Positions 49,802 through 57,844 of a stretch of DNA of 64,000 bases are shown piece by piece (the first letter of the stretch is position 1; each line of letters starts with the position of its first letter). The stretch is from assembly GCF_000468115.1 (NCBI RefSeq), contig NZ_AVQI01000006.1, forward strand, positions 39,040 through 103,039. The letters are read 5' to 3'. This stretch comes from Treponema socranskii subsp. socranskii VPI DR56BR1116 = ATCC 35536. Its GTDB lineage: Bacteria; Spirochaetota; Spirochaetia; Treponematales; Treponemataceae. Below the pieces are notes generated by a model. It was not told the origin of the DNA, did no database searches, and worked only from the letters and a program-made list of their open reading frames with translations. A program made the position numbers and the translations under genes.

Positions 49802-51112
49802 TTATACCCTTTTCGCTTTCGGCTCTCCGATTCCGAGTATGATAAAGACGACGCCGAAAACAAACATCAACAGAGGATACCATGCAAACGGTATTATTGA
49901 AACCGGTGAAATACCCGCGATTGCACCGGCAGTAAGAAGCTGTCCCGCATACGGGGTAATACCGTTGCCTGCCGACGAAAAGATATCGAGAATACTCGCC
50001 GTCCGCTCGGGATGTATGTCGAATTTTTTCGATATGTCTTTTGCGATCGGTCCGCACGCGATGATGGAAATGGTATTGTTTGTCGTAGTTATGTCGACGA
50101 GCGTTACGAGAGCGGCGATACTCAATTCCCCGCCTTTTTTCGATTTCATGCTCTTTGAGAATTTATCGAGGAGCCAATCGATACCGCCCAAATATTTCAT
50201 GATTTCGACGAGACCTCCGACAAAGACTGCGATGACGGCCATATCCTGCATCCACGTCATGCCCGTATGAACGATGCCGAAAGATTTGACGAACGTAAAA
50301 TCTTTATGGAAGATACCGATGATAACGCCTGAAAGAACGGAAATGGTCATAGCCGGAGCGACATGCATTCCGGCGAGCGACAGCGCAATGATCAAAACGT
50401 AGGGGATAAGATTGATAACGTTGATTTTTCCCGGAACGGCGATGTTTGCCGCATCGATCGGATAAAGTGCCAAAGCGATGATCGTGATGATGACCGCCGG
50501 CAAAACCATGATGATATTCGCTTTGAATTTCGCACGCATCGGAACTTCCTGCGTGATCGTCGCCGCGATCGTCGTATCGGAGATGAACGAGAGGTTGTCA
50601 CCGAACATGGCTCCTCCGACGACGATACCGCACACGAGAGGGATCGAAACGTCCGTCTTTTGGGCGATGTCGACACCGATCGGCATAAGAGCGGCCACCG
50701 TCCCCATAGAAGTACCCATCGCAAAACTTAAAATACAGCCGATAACGAAAAGACCCGGCAAAATCATCCGCGGCGGAAGAATCGAAATACCGATATTCGT
50801 TACGGTATCGGTCGCGTGCATGGCTCCTGCCACTCCGTAAAATGCACCGGCGAGCATATAGATGACGACCATCAAAATCAAAGTGCTTTCGCCGCCTCCT
50901 TTACAAAAGAGAAGCACTCTGTCCGCAAAGGACATCGGTTTTGCTGCGGGGCTCTTTAAGTACAACGCGATGGCGCTCGCGATAAAAATACCGATCATAA
51001 GCGGAAAATTGTCGAAACTCCCCGTTGCAATCCCCATGATAAAATACATCACGAGGAAAATTACGAGCGGCAGCAATCCGATAAAGCTGCCTTTCCTTTC
51101 CGAATTATCCAT
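49802..51112 (-). CDS. NhaC-family Na+/H+ (or substrate) antiporter
   Basis: A 436-residue membrane protein with about 11-12 helices. NhaC family motifs: GAMFGDNLSFISDTTIAATITQ, SFAMGTSMGTVAALMPIG and the SAGNGITPYAGQLL segment near the C-terminus. NhaC relatives exchange Na+ for protons, and some (MleN type) couple this to organic anion exchange such as malate-lactate. First in the aldolase operon, it may import the sugar-derived substrate or export an acidic end product. ATG 51112 follows AAGGAGG; the frame is open six codons further. It is preceded by a promoter and a palindrome. Confidence 0.87.
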   Translation of the reverse strand: MDNSERKGSFIGLLPLVIFLVMYFIMGIATGSFDNFPLMIGIFIASAIALYLKSPAAKPMSFADRVLLFCKGGGESTLILMVVIYMLAGAFYGVAGAMHATDTVTNIGISILPPRMILPGLFVIGCILSFAMGTSMGTVAALMPIGVDIAQKTDVSIPLVCGIVVGGAMFGDNLSFISDTTIAATITQEVPMRAKFKANIIMVLPAVIITIIALALYPIDAANIAVPGKINVINLIPYVLIIALSLAGMHVAPAMTISVLSGVIIGIFHKDFTFVKSFGIVHTGMTWMQDMAVIAVFVGGLVEIMKYLGGIDWLLDKFSKSMKSKKGGELSIAALVTLVDITTTNNTISIIACGPIAKDISKKFDIHPERTASILDIFSSAGNGITPYAGQLLTAGAIAGISPVSIIPFAWYPLLMFVFGVVFIILGIGEPKAKRV

Positions 51113-51165
51113 AAAGAAACCTCCTTTCATACAATCGTTTCCTGCGGCTGTATGTTGTTTTTTGT

Positions 51166-51187
51166 GGTAATTACATTATTAATTACC
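51166..51187. promoter_or_regulatory. perfect palindrome, candidate operator of the aldolase operon
   Basis: GGTAATTA (51166-51173), six bases, TAATTACC (51180-51187). It lies just downstream of the predicted start point of the nhaC-mtnK-mtnA operon (promoter 51200-51228) and faces the divergent DeoR gene. DeoR-family repressors bind such AT-rich inverted repeats. Confidence 0.6.
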
Positions 51188-51199
51188 GCTTTTACCGAT

Positions 51200-51228
51200 A
51201 TTTTATATCCTAAATCACAAAATAGCAA
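51200..51228 (-). promoter_or_regulatory. promoter of the nhaC-mtnK-mtnA-dehydrogenase-kinase-aldolase operon
   Basis: Minus strand TTGCTA (51223-51228), 17-bp spacer, TAAAAT (51200-51205). It is the only good promoter found upstream of the six co-directional genes. Confidence 0.7.
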
Positions 51229-51341
51229 CAAAAATATTTTATTTTTTTTGATTTTATTGTTTTTTGTCGAAAAATAGCGATGTTATCCGATAAATGCCGC
51301 TCTTATCAAAAAAAATCGCACGTAAATTTGCTCCGATTTTA

Positions 51342-51370
51342 TTGATTTGTATGGTTATATGTGGTATTAT
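51342..51370 (+). promoter_or_regulatory. leaderless promoter of the DeoR regulator gene
   Basis: TTGATT (51342-51347), 17-bp spacer, TATTAT (51365-51370), then six bases to the ATG at 51377. There is no Shine-Dalgarno sequence. Confidence 0.75.
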
Positions 51371-51376
51371 AGATAT

Positions 51377-52162
51377 ATGCTTGCTTTTGAACGAAAAGAA
51401 ATAATAAAAGCCGAAATTCTGCAATCCGGTTCGATCCTCGTTTCCGAAATGAGCAAAAAACTGGACTGCAGCGAAGAAACGATACGGCGGGATCTGAAAG
51501 ATTTGGAAACGGACGGTAAAATAAAAAGAATACACGGCGGCGCCTATCTTTCGTCGCTCGACGACAGAGGGCTTCCGATCCGCATCCGCCAAACTTTGCT
51601 TTTAAAAGAAAAGCAGGATATCGCCGACTATGCATTTTCGCATTTTATAAGTGAAAACGATACGATAATGCTCGACAGCAGCACAACCTGCGTTACATTT
51701 GCAAAAAAGCTTTTCGATGCCGATATGCCCGTAACGATCATAACGAATTCTCTCCTCATCTTCAGCGCTTATAACGAATATCCCAGTTTGGAAACCAAGC
51801 TTATCGGTATCGGCGGCAATTACCGAAAACGGGCGTGTTCGTTCGTCGGCTATGAAGCGACCGACTCCGTATCGCACTATCTCGCCGACAAATGCTTTAT
51901 CAGCAGTTCCGCCGTCGATGCGCAGCACGGTCTTGTAGACAACAGCTCCAACGAATGCCAAGTACGCAAAATGTTCATCAAACAATCGCGTCTGCATTAT
52001 CTTTTAGCCGATCATACGAAATTCTCGGACAGCGCGGACTATATCATAGCCGACCTCGCGAGTTTGAATGCGGTCGTCGCAGACGTGCCGCTTCCGAACG
52101 AATGGAAACAGATTTTGCAGTCGCATAATATCGACGTGCATTATTGCCGTACGACACAGTGA
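51377..52162 (+). CDS. DeoR/GlpR-family transcriptional regulator
   Basis: A 261-residue regulator. The N-terminal winged HTH reads ILVSEMSKKLDCSEETIRRDLKDLETDGKIKRIHGGAYL, the DeoR signature. The C-terminal sugar-phosphate-sensing domain has the family features IMLDSSTTCVTFAKKL, TNSLLIF, FISSSAVDAQHGL and LLADHTKF. Effectors of this family are phosphorylated sugars, which fits control by a pentose-phosphate intermediate of the adjacent pathway. The gene is divergent from the operon at 51112 and is followed after 16 bp by the alcohol dehydrogenase. The start at ATG 51377 is set by its leaderless promoter. Confidence 0.9.
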   Translation: MLAFERKEIIKAEILQSGSILVSEMSKKLDCSEETIRRDLKDLETDGKIKRIHGGAYLSSLDDRGLPIRIRQTLLLKEKQDIADYAFSHFISENDTIMLDSSTTCVTFAKKLFDADMPVTIITNSLLIFSAYNEYPSLETKLIGIGGNYRKRACSFVGYEATDSVSHYLADKCFISSSAVDAQHGLVDNSSNECQVRKMFIKQSRLHYLLADHTKFSDSADYIIADLASLNAVVADVPLPNEWKQILQSHNIDVHYCRTTQ

Positions 52163-52178
52163 TTTTCAGGATGCGAAT

Positions 52179-53345
52179 ATGATCGGTTTTGATTGGAAAA
52201 ATCCTGCAAGGATGATTTTCGGCGAAACGAACGAAGAAAAAATGCTCTCTCTTTTGCATGAGTATCGAGTGACATCTCTTTTGCTCGTTTCGGGAGGAAG
52301 ATTGCCGAAAGCGCTCGGCATATACGACATCGTCGAAAGCGCGTGCCGGAAAATCGGAGCTGAGCTTTTCGAATGTCCGCGTGTCGTGCCGAATCCGAAA
52401 ATAGAGCTCGTAAGGGAATTTTCCGACTTCGGCAAAAAGCGCTCGATCGATTTTATACTCGCAGTAGGTGGAGGAAGCGCAATCGATACGGCAAAAGCGA
52501 TCGCCCTCGGTATCCCGTATGACGGCGACTGCTGGGATTTTTTTTCAGGAAAAGCGCAGCCCGAAAAAGCGCTTCCGATAGGCGTCATTACGACTATTCC
52601 CGCAAGCGGTTCGGAAACGTCGAATGCCGCTATTTTGTCGAACGGCTTGTTGAAGCTTGGCGTCGAAAGCGACATACTCATACCGAAATTCGCTTTTATG
52701 AATCCCGAATACACCCTCGATCTTCCCCCCTTTCAAACAGCCGCAGGCTGTGCGGATATCCTTTCGCACCTCGTCGAACGGTATTTTACTTCCGTCGATC
52801 ACGTCGATGCGACCGATTATATGATAGAAGGCGCTTTAAAAGCGTTGCTGCTGAATGCACGGCGGCTCGTAAAAAATCCGCACGACATACATGCACGAAG
52901 CGAAGTGCAGCTGCTTGCAAGCGTCGCTCACAACGGTTTTCTCGAACTCGGACGTCTGTCGGATTGGGCGTCGCACAGAATCGAACACGAGCTGAGCGCG
53001 CAGTACGATATTACGCACGGCGAAGGCATGGCGCTCGTATTGACGGCGTATATACGCTATATGGCGAAAAAAAAGCCCGAAAAACCGGCGCAGCTTGCTC
53101 AAAGGGTATTCGGCGTCGACCGCTATGATTACGATTCGACCGAAGCGGCGTATATATTAGCCGATGAATTTGAAGCGTTTTTCAAATCGATGAAACTCAG
53201 AACGAGATTGAGCGAATTCGATATAGGCGATACGCACTTTGAAGAGATGGCTCTTCGTGCAACAAAGGGCGATACGGTAAAAGTCGGACACTATACAGGG
53301 CTTGATGCGAAAGAATGTATCGAAGTGCTGAAGCTTGCCCTATAA
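52179..53345 (+). CDS. iron-containing alcohol dehydrogenase, YqhD/BDH-like
   Basis: A 388-residue group III alcohol dehydrogenase. Cofactor loop AVGGGSAIDTAKAI, then TTIPASGSETSNAAILSN, metal ligands in ADILSHLVERYF and HNGFLELGRLSDWASHRIEHELSAQYDITHGEGMAL (two His). The pattern resembles YqhD and butanol dehydrogenases, which reduce short aldehydes with NAD(P)H. It follows the DeoR gene on the same strand and probably belongs to the same regulon as the aldolase operon. In a DHAP shunt it would reduce the released aldehyde (methylthioacetaldehyde, acetaldehyde or glycolaldehyde) to the alcohol. The ATG at 52179 has AGGA upstream. Confidence 0.88.
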   Translation: MIGFDWKNPARMIFGETNEEKMLSLLHEYRVTSLLLVSGGRLPKALGIYDIVESACRKIGAELFECPRVVPNPKIELVREFSDFGKKRSIDFILAVGGGSAIDTAKAIALGIPYDGDCWDFFSGKAQPEKALPIGVITTIPASGSETSNAAILSNGLLKLGVESDILIPKFAFMNPEYTLDLPPFQTAAGCADILSHLVERYFTSVDHVDATDYMIEGALKALLLNARRLVKNPHDIHARSEVQLLASVAHNGFLELGRLSDWASHRIEHELSAQYDITHGEGMALVLTAYIRYMAKKKPEKPAQLAQRVFGVDRYDYDSTEAAYILADEFEAFFKSMKLRTRLSEFDIGDTHFEEMALRATKGDTVKVGHYTGLDAKECIEVLKLAL

Positions 53346-53396
53346 AAAAACTGTCCGAAAACGGCAGATCTCGGATAGACCTAAACGGTCAGTGTT

Positions 53397-53470
53397 TGGA
53401 CGATGAGGGATTCGGACCCCCGACACCCTGGGTGTAAACCAGGTACTCTAACCGGCTGAGCTAATCGTCC
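53397..53470 (-). tRNA. tRNA-Val (anticodon TAC)
   Basis: A 74-nt cloverleaf with acceptor GGACGAT (5' end at 53470) / ATCGTCC, discriminator A, D arm GCTC...GAGT, anticodon stem CCTGG/CCAGG around TTTACAC, T arm with GTCCGAATC. CCA is not encoded. Confidence 0.95.
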
Positions 53471-53482
53471 GCGTATTTTTCG

Positions 53483-53511
53483 AGTATAAAGAAATACGCA
53501 CTTGCTGTCAA
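53483..53511 (-). promoter_or_regulatory. promoter of tRNA-Val
   Basis: Minus strand TTGACA (53506-53511), 17-bp spacer, TATACT (53483-53488); consensus -35 and -10 placed 12 bp upstream of the tRNA. Confidence 0.85.
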
Positions 53512-53711
53512 CGGTAAAATCAGCCACTGACAGCCGTAGAAAATCAGCGGCATCTCGTCAATGAACTGCGTCCCATACAATCAGCCGTTGTCGGTAAATA
53601 TCCGAGTCAAGTCGCTGCAAAGACACATACGGCAAGGAGATTGCACGTGATTTTTCAACATCGTAAGCGAAAATCCGAAGCGTTCCAAAAACGGCGCAAC
53701 GCACAAATCCG

Positions 53712-54515
53712 TCACAGCGCCTTCTCTTCGATATGCGATTCGATTTCCGCAAAATAGCGCACGGTTTTCACTTTCAGCTCTTCGCCCGCTTCATCGTCGC
53801 AGACGATCACGGCATCTTTATGCAGCTGAAGCGCCGTTACCGCCCATTGGTGAGAAATCGCCCCTTCGACGCCCTGCGCGACCGCTGAAGCTTTTACCCT
53901 TCCCGTCGCCATGATGACGACTTCATCCGCATCGCAGATAGTTCCGACACCGACGCTCAGCGCCTGCGTCGGAACTTTCGAAAGATCACCGCCGAAAAAC
54001 CGCGCGTTCGCACCGACCGTTTCTTTCGTCAGCGTCGCCACGTGCGTACGCGATGCGAGGGAGGAACCCGGTTCGTTAAACGCAATGTGTCCGTCGCTTC
54101 CGATACCGCCGAAAAAAAGACGTATACCGCCGGCAGCTTCGATCGCTTTTTCATAAGCGGCGCATTCGGCTTCTTTGTCCTGTGCCGTCCCGTTCAATAT
54201 GTGAATATTTTTTTTATCGATATCGACGTGATTAAAAAAATTGTCGAACATAAAATAATGATAGCTTTGCGGATGTTTGTCGTCGAGACCGACGTATTCG
54301 TCCATATTGAACGTGACGACGTTTTTAAACGAAACCTTTCCCGCTTTATATAATTCGATAAGCGCCCGATAGGTTCCGATAGGCGTACTGCCCGTCGGAA
54401 GCCCGAGCACAAAGGGATTCGATTCGCTCGGATTATAATCGACAATGCGCCGCGCAATGTGCTGCGCAACCCACGCCGAACACGCATCGTAATCTTTTTT
54501 GATGATAACACGCAT
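53712..54515 (-). CDS. nagB: glucosamine-6-phosphate deaminase
   Basis: A 267-residue enzyme of the usual NagB length. It has [16 protein letters not shown] (phosphate loop), FNMDEYVGL (catalytic Asp), [20 protein letters not shown] (active-site loop with Asp and His) and the allosteric region near SRTHVATLT. NagB converts glucosamine-6-phosphate to fructose-6-phosphate and ammonia. It follows nagA by 37 bp with an AGGAG ribosome binding site and shares its promoter, forming the N-acetylglucosamine utilisation or wall-recycling pair. Confidence 0.95.
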   Translation of the reverse strand: MRVIIKKDYDACSAWVAQHIARRIVDYNPSESNPFVLGLPTGSTPIGTYRALIELYKAGKVSFKNVVTFNMDEYVGLDDKHPQSYHYFMFDNFFNHVDIDKKNIHILNGTAQDKEAECAAYEKAIEAAGGIRLFFGGIGSDGHIAFNEPGSSLASRTHVATLTKETVGANARFFGGDLSKVPTQALSVGVGTICDADEVVIMATGRVKASAVAQGVEGAISHQWAVTALQLHKDAVIVCDDEAGEELKVKTVRYFAEIESHIEEKAL

Positions 54516-54552
54516 ACTAAGCTCCTATTATTGATTATTAAAAATTAATACC

Positions 54553-55719
54553 TTAAAATACATTCTTTACCGTACGTCCCTGCACCATCACGAATCGCAG
54601 CGAAAAATCCTTATCGAAGACGATGACGTCGCTGTCGTAACCGGGAACGAGCATGCCTTTTTTTGCATACTTCATAATGCGTGCGGGATTCGTCGATGCG
54701 CACTTTACCGCATCACTCAAAGGAAAGCCGAAAGATACGAGGTTTTTCAACCCGCGTATCATCGTGAGCGCGGAACCGGCGATAACGTCGTCCGACTTTC
54801 GATGAAAGCAGCCGTCTTTGAAAACGACTTCTTCGCCGTTCGCCGTAAGATGCTCTCCCGTCTCTTCAGTCGGAGTGAGTGCGTCCGTAACGAGGACAAT
54901 CTGATCGCTCGTTTTATCTTTTTGCAAAAGCTTAAAAAGGTCGGGGTGTACGTGCACGCCGTCGGCGATGATTTCGCATGTCATTTCCTGATGAATAAGC
55001 ACCGCGCCGACCGCGCCCGGGTTCCGGTGATGCATTTGGCTCATTGCGTTGAAAAAATGCGTCGCGTGAAAAATACCCGCCTGCATACCTTCGACCATAT
55101 TGCTGTAAGCGGCGTCGGTGTGTCCCGCTTGCAGCACGATCCCCTTGTCGATGCACATAAGCGCGAGGCGCCGCATATCTTTCAATTCCGGGGCGACGGT
55201 CATATTGACGATGTGCCCTTCGGACGCTTTCCACAAACGCTCCATCAAATCGAGGTCTACGCTCCTTACCGTTTCGGGACGCTGTACGCCGAGTTTATAC
55301 GGCGAAATAAAGGGGCCTTCGAGATGGATACCCATAATCTTCGCGCCCCTTTCCTTTCCCATAGCGCGCACGATCGCTTTGATCGAGGAAATCATCGTCG
55401 CTTCGTCGGAAGGATACATCGTCGGATTAAAAGCGGTGACGCCGTAGTCTGCGAGGTCGTCCGACATACGGAGCATGCATTCGGTCGTACAATCGTCCGT
55501 ACCGTGCCCTTTAAATCCGTGTATATGCGTGTCGATTAAACCGGGTGCGATGTACATGCCGTGCGCGTCGATAAGGGCGACGTCTTTATCGAATGTCTTT
55601 TGACGAAAACGGGTTTCGGAAAATATATCGGCGATCTTTCCGCCGTCGATTAAAACGGCGCAGTCGCCCATCTGCGAAATGCCGTTCAGCACCGTCGCAT
55701 TGTGTATGCATAATTTCAT
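54553..55719 (-). CDS. nagA: N-acetylglucosamine-6-phosphate deacetylase
   Basis: A 388-residue amidohydrolase. Key sites: GLIDTHIHGFKGHG (HxH), MGIHLEGPFIS (metal Glu), QAGHTDA and HFFNAMSQMHHRNPG (metal His residues), VLVTDALTP (catalytic Asp). It removes acetate from GlcNAc-6-phosphate. The frame is open seven codons further, but the ATG at 55719 starts the conserved MKLCIHNATVLNG and is nine bases after a TATTGT -10 box without a Shine-Dalgarno sequence. An inverted repeat CTCGCG...CGCGAG over the -35 may be its operator. Confidence 0.93.
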   Translation of the reverse strand: MKLCIHNATVLNGISQMGDCAVLIDGGKIADIFSETRFRQKTFDKDVALIDAHGMYIAPGLIDTHIHGFKGHGTDDCTTECMLRMSDDLADYGVTAFNPTMYPSDEATMISSIKAIVRAMGKERGAKIMGIHLEGPFISPYKLGVQRPETVRSVDLDLMERLWKASEGHIVNMTVAPELKDMRRLALMCIDKGIVLQAGHTDAAYSNMVEGMQAGIFHATHFFNAMSQMHHRNPGAVGAVLIHQEMTCEIIADGVHVHPDLFKLLQKDKTSDQIVLVTDALTPTEETGEHLTANGEEVVFKDGCFHRKSDDVIAGSALTMIRGLKNLVSFGFPLSDAVKCASTNPARIMKYAKKGMLVPGYDSDVIVFDKDFSLRFVMVQGRTVKNVF

Positions 55720-55728
55720 AGTAAAACA

Positions 55729-55764
55729 ACAATAGCACAAATCTCGCGTTTTGCAAACCGCGAG
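55729..55764 (-). promoter_or_regulatory. nagA promoter with overlapping inverted repeat
   Basis: Minus strand TTGCAA (55751-55756), 16-bp spacer, TATTGT (55729-55734), nine bases before the nagA ATG. A perfect repeat CTCGCG (55743-55748) / CGCGAG (55759-55764) encloses the -35 box, so a repressor bound here would block nagAB. Confidence 0.55.
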
Positions 55765-55788
55765 ATCGAGACGTTTCGGACGATTTCA

Positions 55789-55820
55789 CTTTAAAAGTAA
55801 CCGACTTTTGAGACAGCCCC
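55789..55820 (-). repeat. intergenic repeat copy 3 (half site, inverted orientation)
   Basis: Read on the minus strand: GGGGCTGTCTCAAAAGTCGG then TTACTTTTAAAGTG. It matches the left arm and interior of the repeats at 7932 and 12002, but the right GACAGCC arm is missing. It lies between the divergent nagA and folC promoters. Confidence 0.5.
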
Positions 55821-55843
55821 TGTGCTCTCGGACAAATCCGTGC

Positions 55844-55849
55844 TATACT
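55844..55849 (+). promoter_or_regulatory. -10 box of leaderless folC promoter
   Basis: TATACT, seven bases before the ATG at 55857. The -35 region (TGTGCT at 55821-55826, 17-bp spacing) is weak. Confidence 0.5.
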
Positions 55850-55856
55850 CGCCGTC

Positions 55857-57188
55857 ATGGAAAATGCACCCGCGACGCGCAGCTTTGAAAAGTGGCTCGA
55901 TTCATTTATCAATTTCGAAAAACTTCCGCAAAAAAATATGTTTTGGCTCGACACCATGCATTTTTTTTGCGAACGTCTCGGCCATCCCGAAGCCTCATCC
56001 CCGTGCTTTCACATAGCCGGTTCAAAAGGTAAAGGCTCCGTTTCAAAGATGATCGCATGCATTTTGCAGGAAGCCGGCTTTTCCGTCGGCCTCTACACTT
56101 CTCCGCACGTGAGCGATTTCCGCGAACGCATCGCGACACCCGGCGGCTTTTTCGACGATGCCGTCTACAGTGACGCTGCAGCGGAACTGATGCATGCAGT
56201 GCAGTCGGCCGAACACGAAAAAAAAATCCCGCGTACCCTTACGTGGTTCGAACTTGCGACACTCTACGCGTTTTTGTGCTTTCGCCGTGCGCGCACCGAT
56301 TGGAACGTATTTGAAGTCGGATTGGGCGGGAGGCTCGACGCGACAAACGTCGTCACGCCGAAACTCTGCTGCATTACGCCGATCGAACTCGAACACACCG
56401 AATATCTCGGTGACACGATTGAAAAAATCGCCGCCGAAAAAGCGGGCATCATAAAGCCGCGCATCCCCGTCATCGTTTCGCATCAAACGACGCATTCTGT
56501 CTACCGAGTGTTTCAAAAAACCGCTCAAAACATTGGTACATCGTGCACTTTTGTAGACGATATGATACGATTTCGAGAAATTTCGTACACGAATGATTAC
56601 CGCATGAACCTATGTTTCGAAAGCCCGCTGTTTTCCCGCCCCGTGCAGACGACATTGCGCATGCTCGGTTCGGTACAGGCACAAAATGCGGCTCAAGCCG
56701 CTCTCGCGATGAAAACGGCACTGCCCGCCGTCGGCGAAGCGGCTATCGAAAAAGGGCTCGCAAACGCAAGCCTCCCCGCACGCTTTGAAATCCTCACTTA
56801 CCGCAGTATGACCGTCGTCTTTGACGGAGCGCATACGGTTGCAAGTATGGAAAACACGATGCAAACCCTTATCGCTCTTTTTCCGTCCCGCCCCCGCCAT
56901 CTGCTTTTTGCGCTTGCAGCCGACAAAAATGTCGAAGCGATCGCCGGCCTTTTCCGCGGCACATTTCATTCGATTACGTTGACAAAACCGGGATTTACAA
57001 AACACGGCGACATAGAGCGCGCAGAGGCCGCCTGTAAAAGCGCGCACCTTTCGTTCACTTGTGAAATCGATTTTGAAAAAGCGGTACAAAGCGCATTCGA
57101 AAAAGCCGAAGCCGCTTCCGCCGTCCTGCTCGTTTCAGGCTCTTTTTACCTTGCCGCCGATGCGAAGCGCGTTATGAATCTTTGTTAA
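55857..57188 (+). CDS. folC: folylpolyglutamate synthase / dihydrofolate synthase
   Basis: A 443-residue Mur-ligase-family enzyme. It shows HIAGSKGKGSVSKMIA (ATP loop), LYTSPHVSDFRERI, EVGLGGRLDATNVV, LEHTEYLGDTIEKIAAEKAGIIKP and VFDGAHTVASMENTM, the FolC series. It adds glutamate to folates (and to dihydropteroate in bifunctional forms). The ATG at 55857 follows a TATACT box by seven bases, with no ribosome binding site. The stop codon overlaps the end of the brnA gene on the opposite strand. Confidence 0.93.
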   Translation: MENAPATRSFEKWLDSFINFEKLPQKNMFWLDTMHFFCERLGHPEASSPCFHIAGSKGKGSVSKMIACILQEAGFSVGLYTSPHVSDFRERIATPGGFFDDAVYSDAAAELMHAVQSAEHEKKIPRTLTWFELATLYAFLCFRRARTDWNVFEVGLGGRLDATNVVTPKLCCITPIELEHTEYLGDTIEKIAAEKAGIIKPRIPVIVSHQTTHSVYRVFQKTAQNIGTSCTFVDDMIRFREISYTNDYRMNLCFESPLFSRPVQTTLRMLGSVQAQNAAQAALAMKTALPAVGEAAIEKGLANASLPARFEILTYRSMTVVFDGAHTVASMENTMQTLIALFPSRPRHLLFALAADKNVEAIAGLFRGTFHSITLTKPGFTKHGDIERAEAACKSAHLSFTCEIDFEKAVQSAFEKAEAASAVLLVSGSFYLAADAKRVMNLC

Positions 57189-57521
57189 TGTTCCGCACCT
57201 CTTTGTAAAAACGCATGAGCACGCAAAACATCATTCATCTTTGTTTGGTATCCCCTGCCCTGCGATTTGTACCATTCGAGAACATCGGTATCGATCTGCA
57301 AATGAATTTCCGTTTTTTTTCGCTTCGCACCATTCGGGATGAACTTCATACCATGGACGAAATTTTGCGAGTTCCTCTTTAGTCTGCTTCGGGCAATCAG
57401 GATCGTCTTCTGCAGTACCGGCACGAACCTGCGCTGCTGCGCGGCGGATAACATTCTTTTCCTCTTCGGTAAGCGGATTTTTTTTCACTTCATCGAGTGT
57501 CATAGTTATTAAAGTATTCAT
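57185..57521 (-). pseudogene. brnA: BrnA-type antitoxin, frame broken at an A8 run
   Basis: From the ATG at 57521 (GGAGGAAATCG upstream) the frame reads MNTLITMTLDEVKKNPLTEEE through RPWYEVHPEWCEAKK and then leaves the family sequence. The missing C-terminal DNA-binding part, TEIHLQIDTDVLEWYKSQGRGYQTKMNDVLRA, is in the next frame and ends at 57185. The change lies at eight A on the coding strand (57313-57320); seven A would give one 111-residue BrnA with its ribbon-helix-helix domain. As sequenced, the zero-frame product ends at 57231 without it. Slippage on A8 during transcription could still yield some full antitoxin. It overlaps brnT by 32 bp, as usual for the pair. Confidence 0.78.
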
Positions 57522-57789
57522 CGATTTCCTCCTTTTCCGCAGGACGCGCAGAAATAATTCTGACTCTATTTTCATCCACTTCCGTATAAACAACAAGAAG
57601 AATATCATCAACCATACCGATTACATTCCATCGCTCTTCATCGAATGTTGAATGCTGTGAATCATATTTTTCAATACGTTTGTTGTCGGAAAAAACTTTA
57701 ACCGCTATTCGGAATGAGATCCCGTTATGTTTTTCAATGTTGTGCTTTTCTTTATCCGGATCCCACTCAAATGATAACACCTTCCGCAT
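57490..57789 (-). CDS. brnT: BrnT-family ribonuclease toxin
   Basis: A protein of up to 99 residues with the BrnT pattern: LSFEWDPDKEKHNIEKHNGISFRIAVKVFSD, RWNVIGMVDDILLVVYTE and VRIISARPAEKEE. BrnT is a RelE-fold RNase that stops growth unless bound by BrnA. The ATG at 57789 touches the GGAGG site; the GTG three codons later, nine bases from GGAGG, may be the true start. The gene has its own promoter with an inverted repeat and precedes the frame-broken brnA. An intact toxin beside a disrupted antitoxin is hard to tolerate, so either brnA is still expressed or the toxin is weak or repressed. Confidence 0.88.
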   Translation of the reverse strand: MRKVLSFEWDPDKEKHNIEKHNGISFRIAVKVFSDNKRIEKYDSQHSTFDEERWNVIGMVDDILLVVYTEVDENRVRIISARPAEKEEIDEYFNNYDTR

Positions 57790-57803
57790 CCTCCGCCGTT
57801 ATC

Positions 57804-57833
57804 AGTATACACCATAATCGTGTACACAAACAA
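57804..57833 (-). promoter_or_regulatory. brnTA promoter with autoregulatory palindrome
   Basis: Minus strand TTGTTT (57828-57833), 18-bp spacer, TATACT (57804-57809). Within it GTACAC and GTGTAT form an inverted repeat with a 7-nt centre (57805-57827 region), a likely BrnA-BrnT operator. Confidence 0.6.
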
Positions 57834-57844
57834 GATTTTCCGCG

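Noticed and set aside
53558..53752. 64-codon minus-strand frame between nagB and tRNA-Val
   Set aside because: Its start overlaps the nagB 3' end and the sequence has no family features or ribosome binding site; probably spacer, possibly an old remnant.
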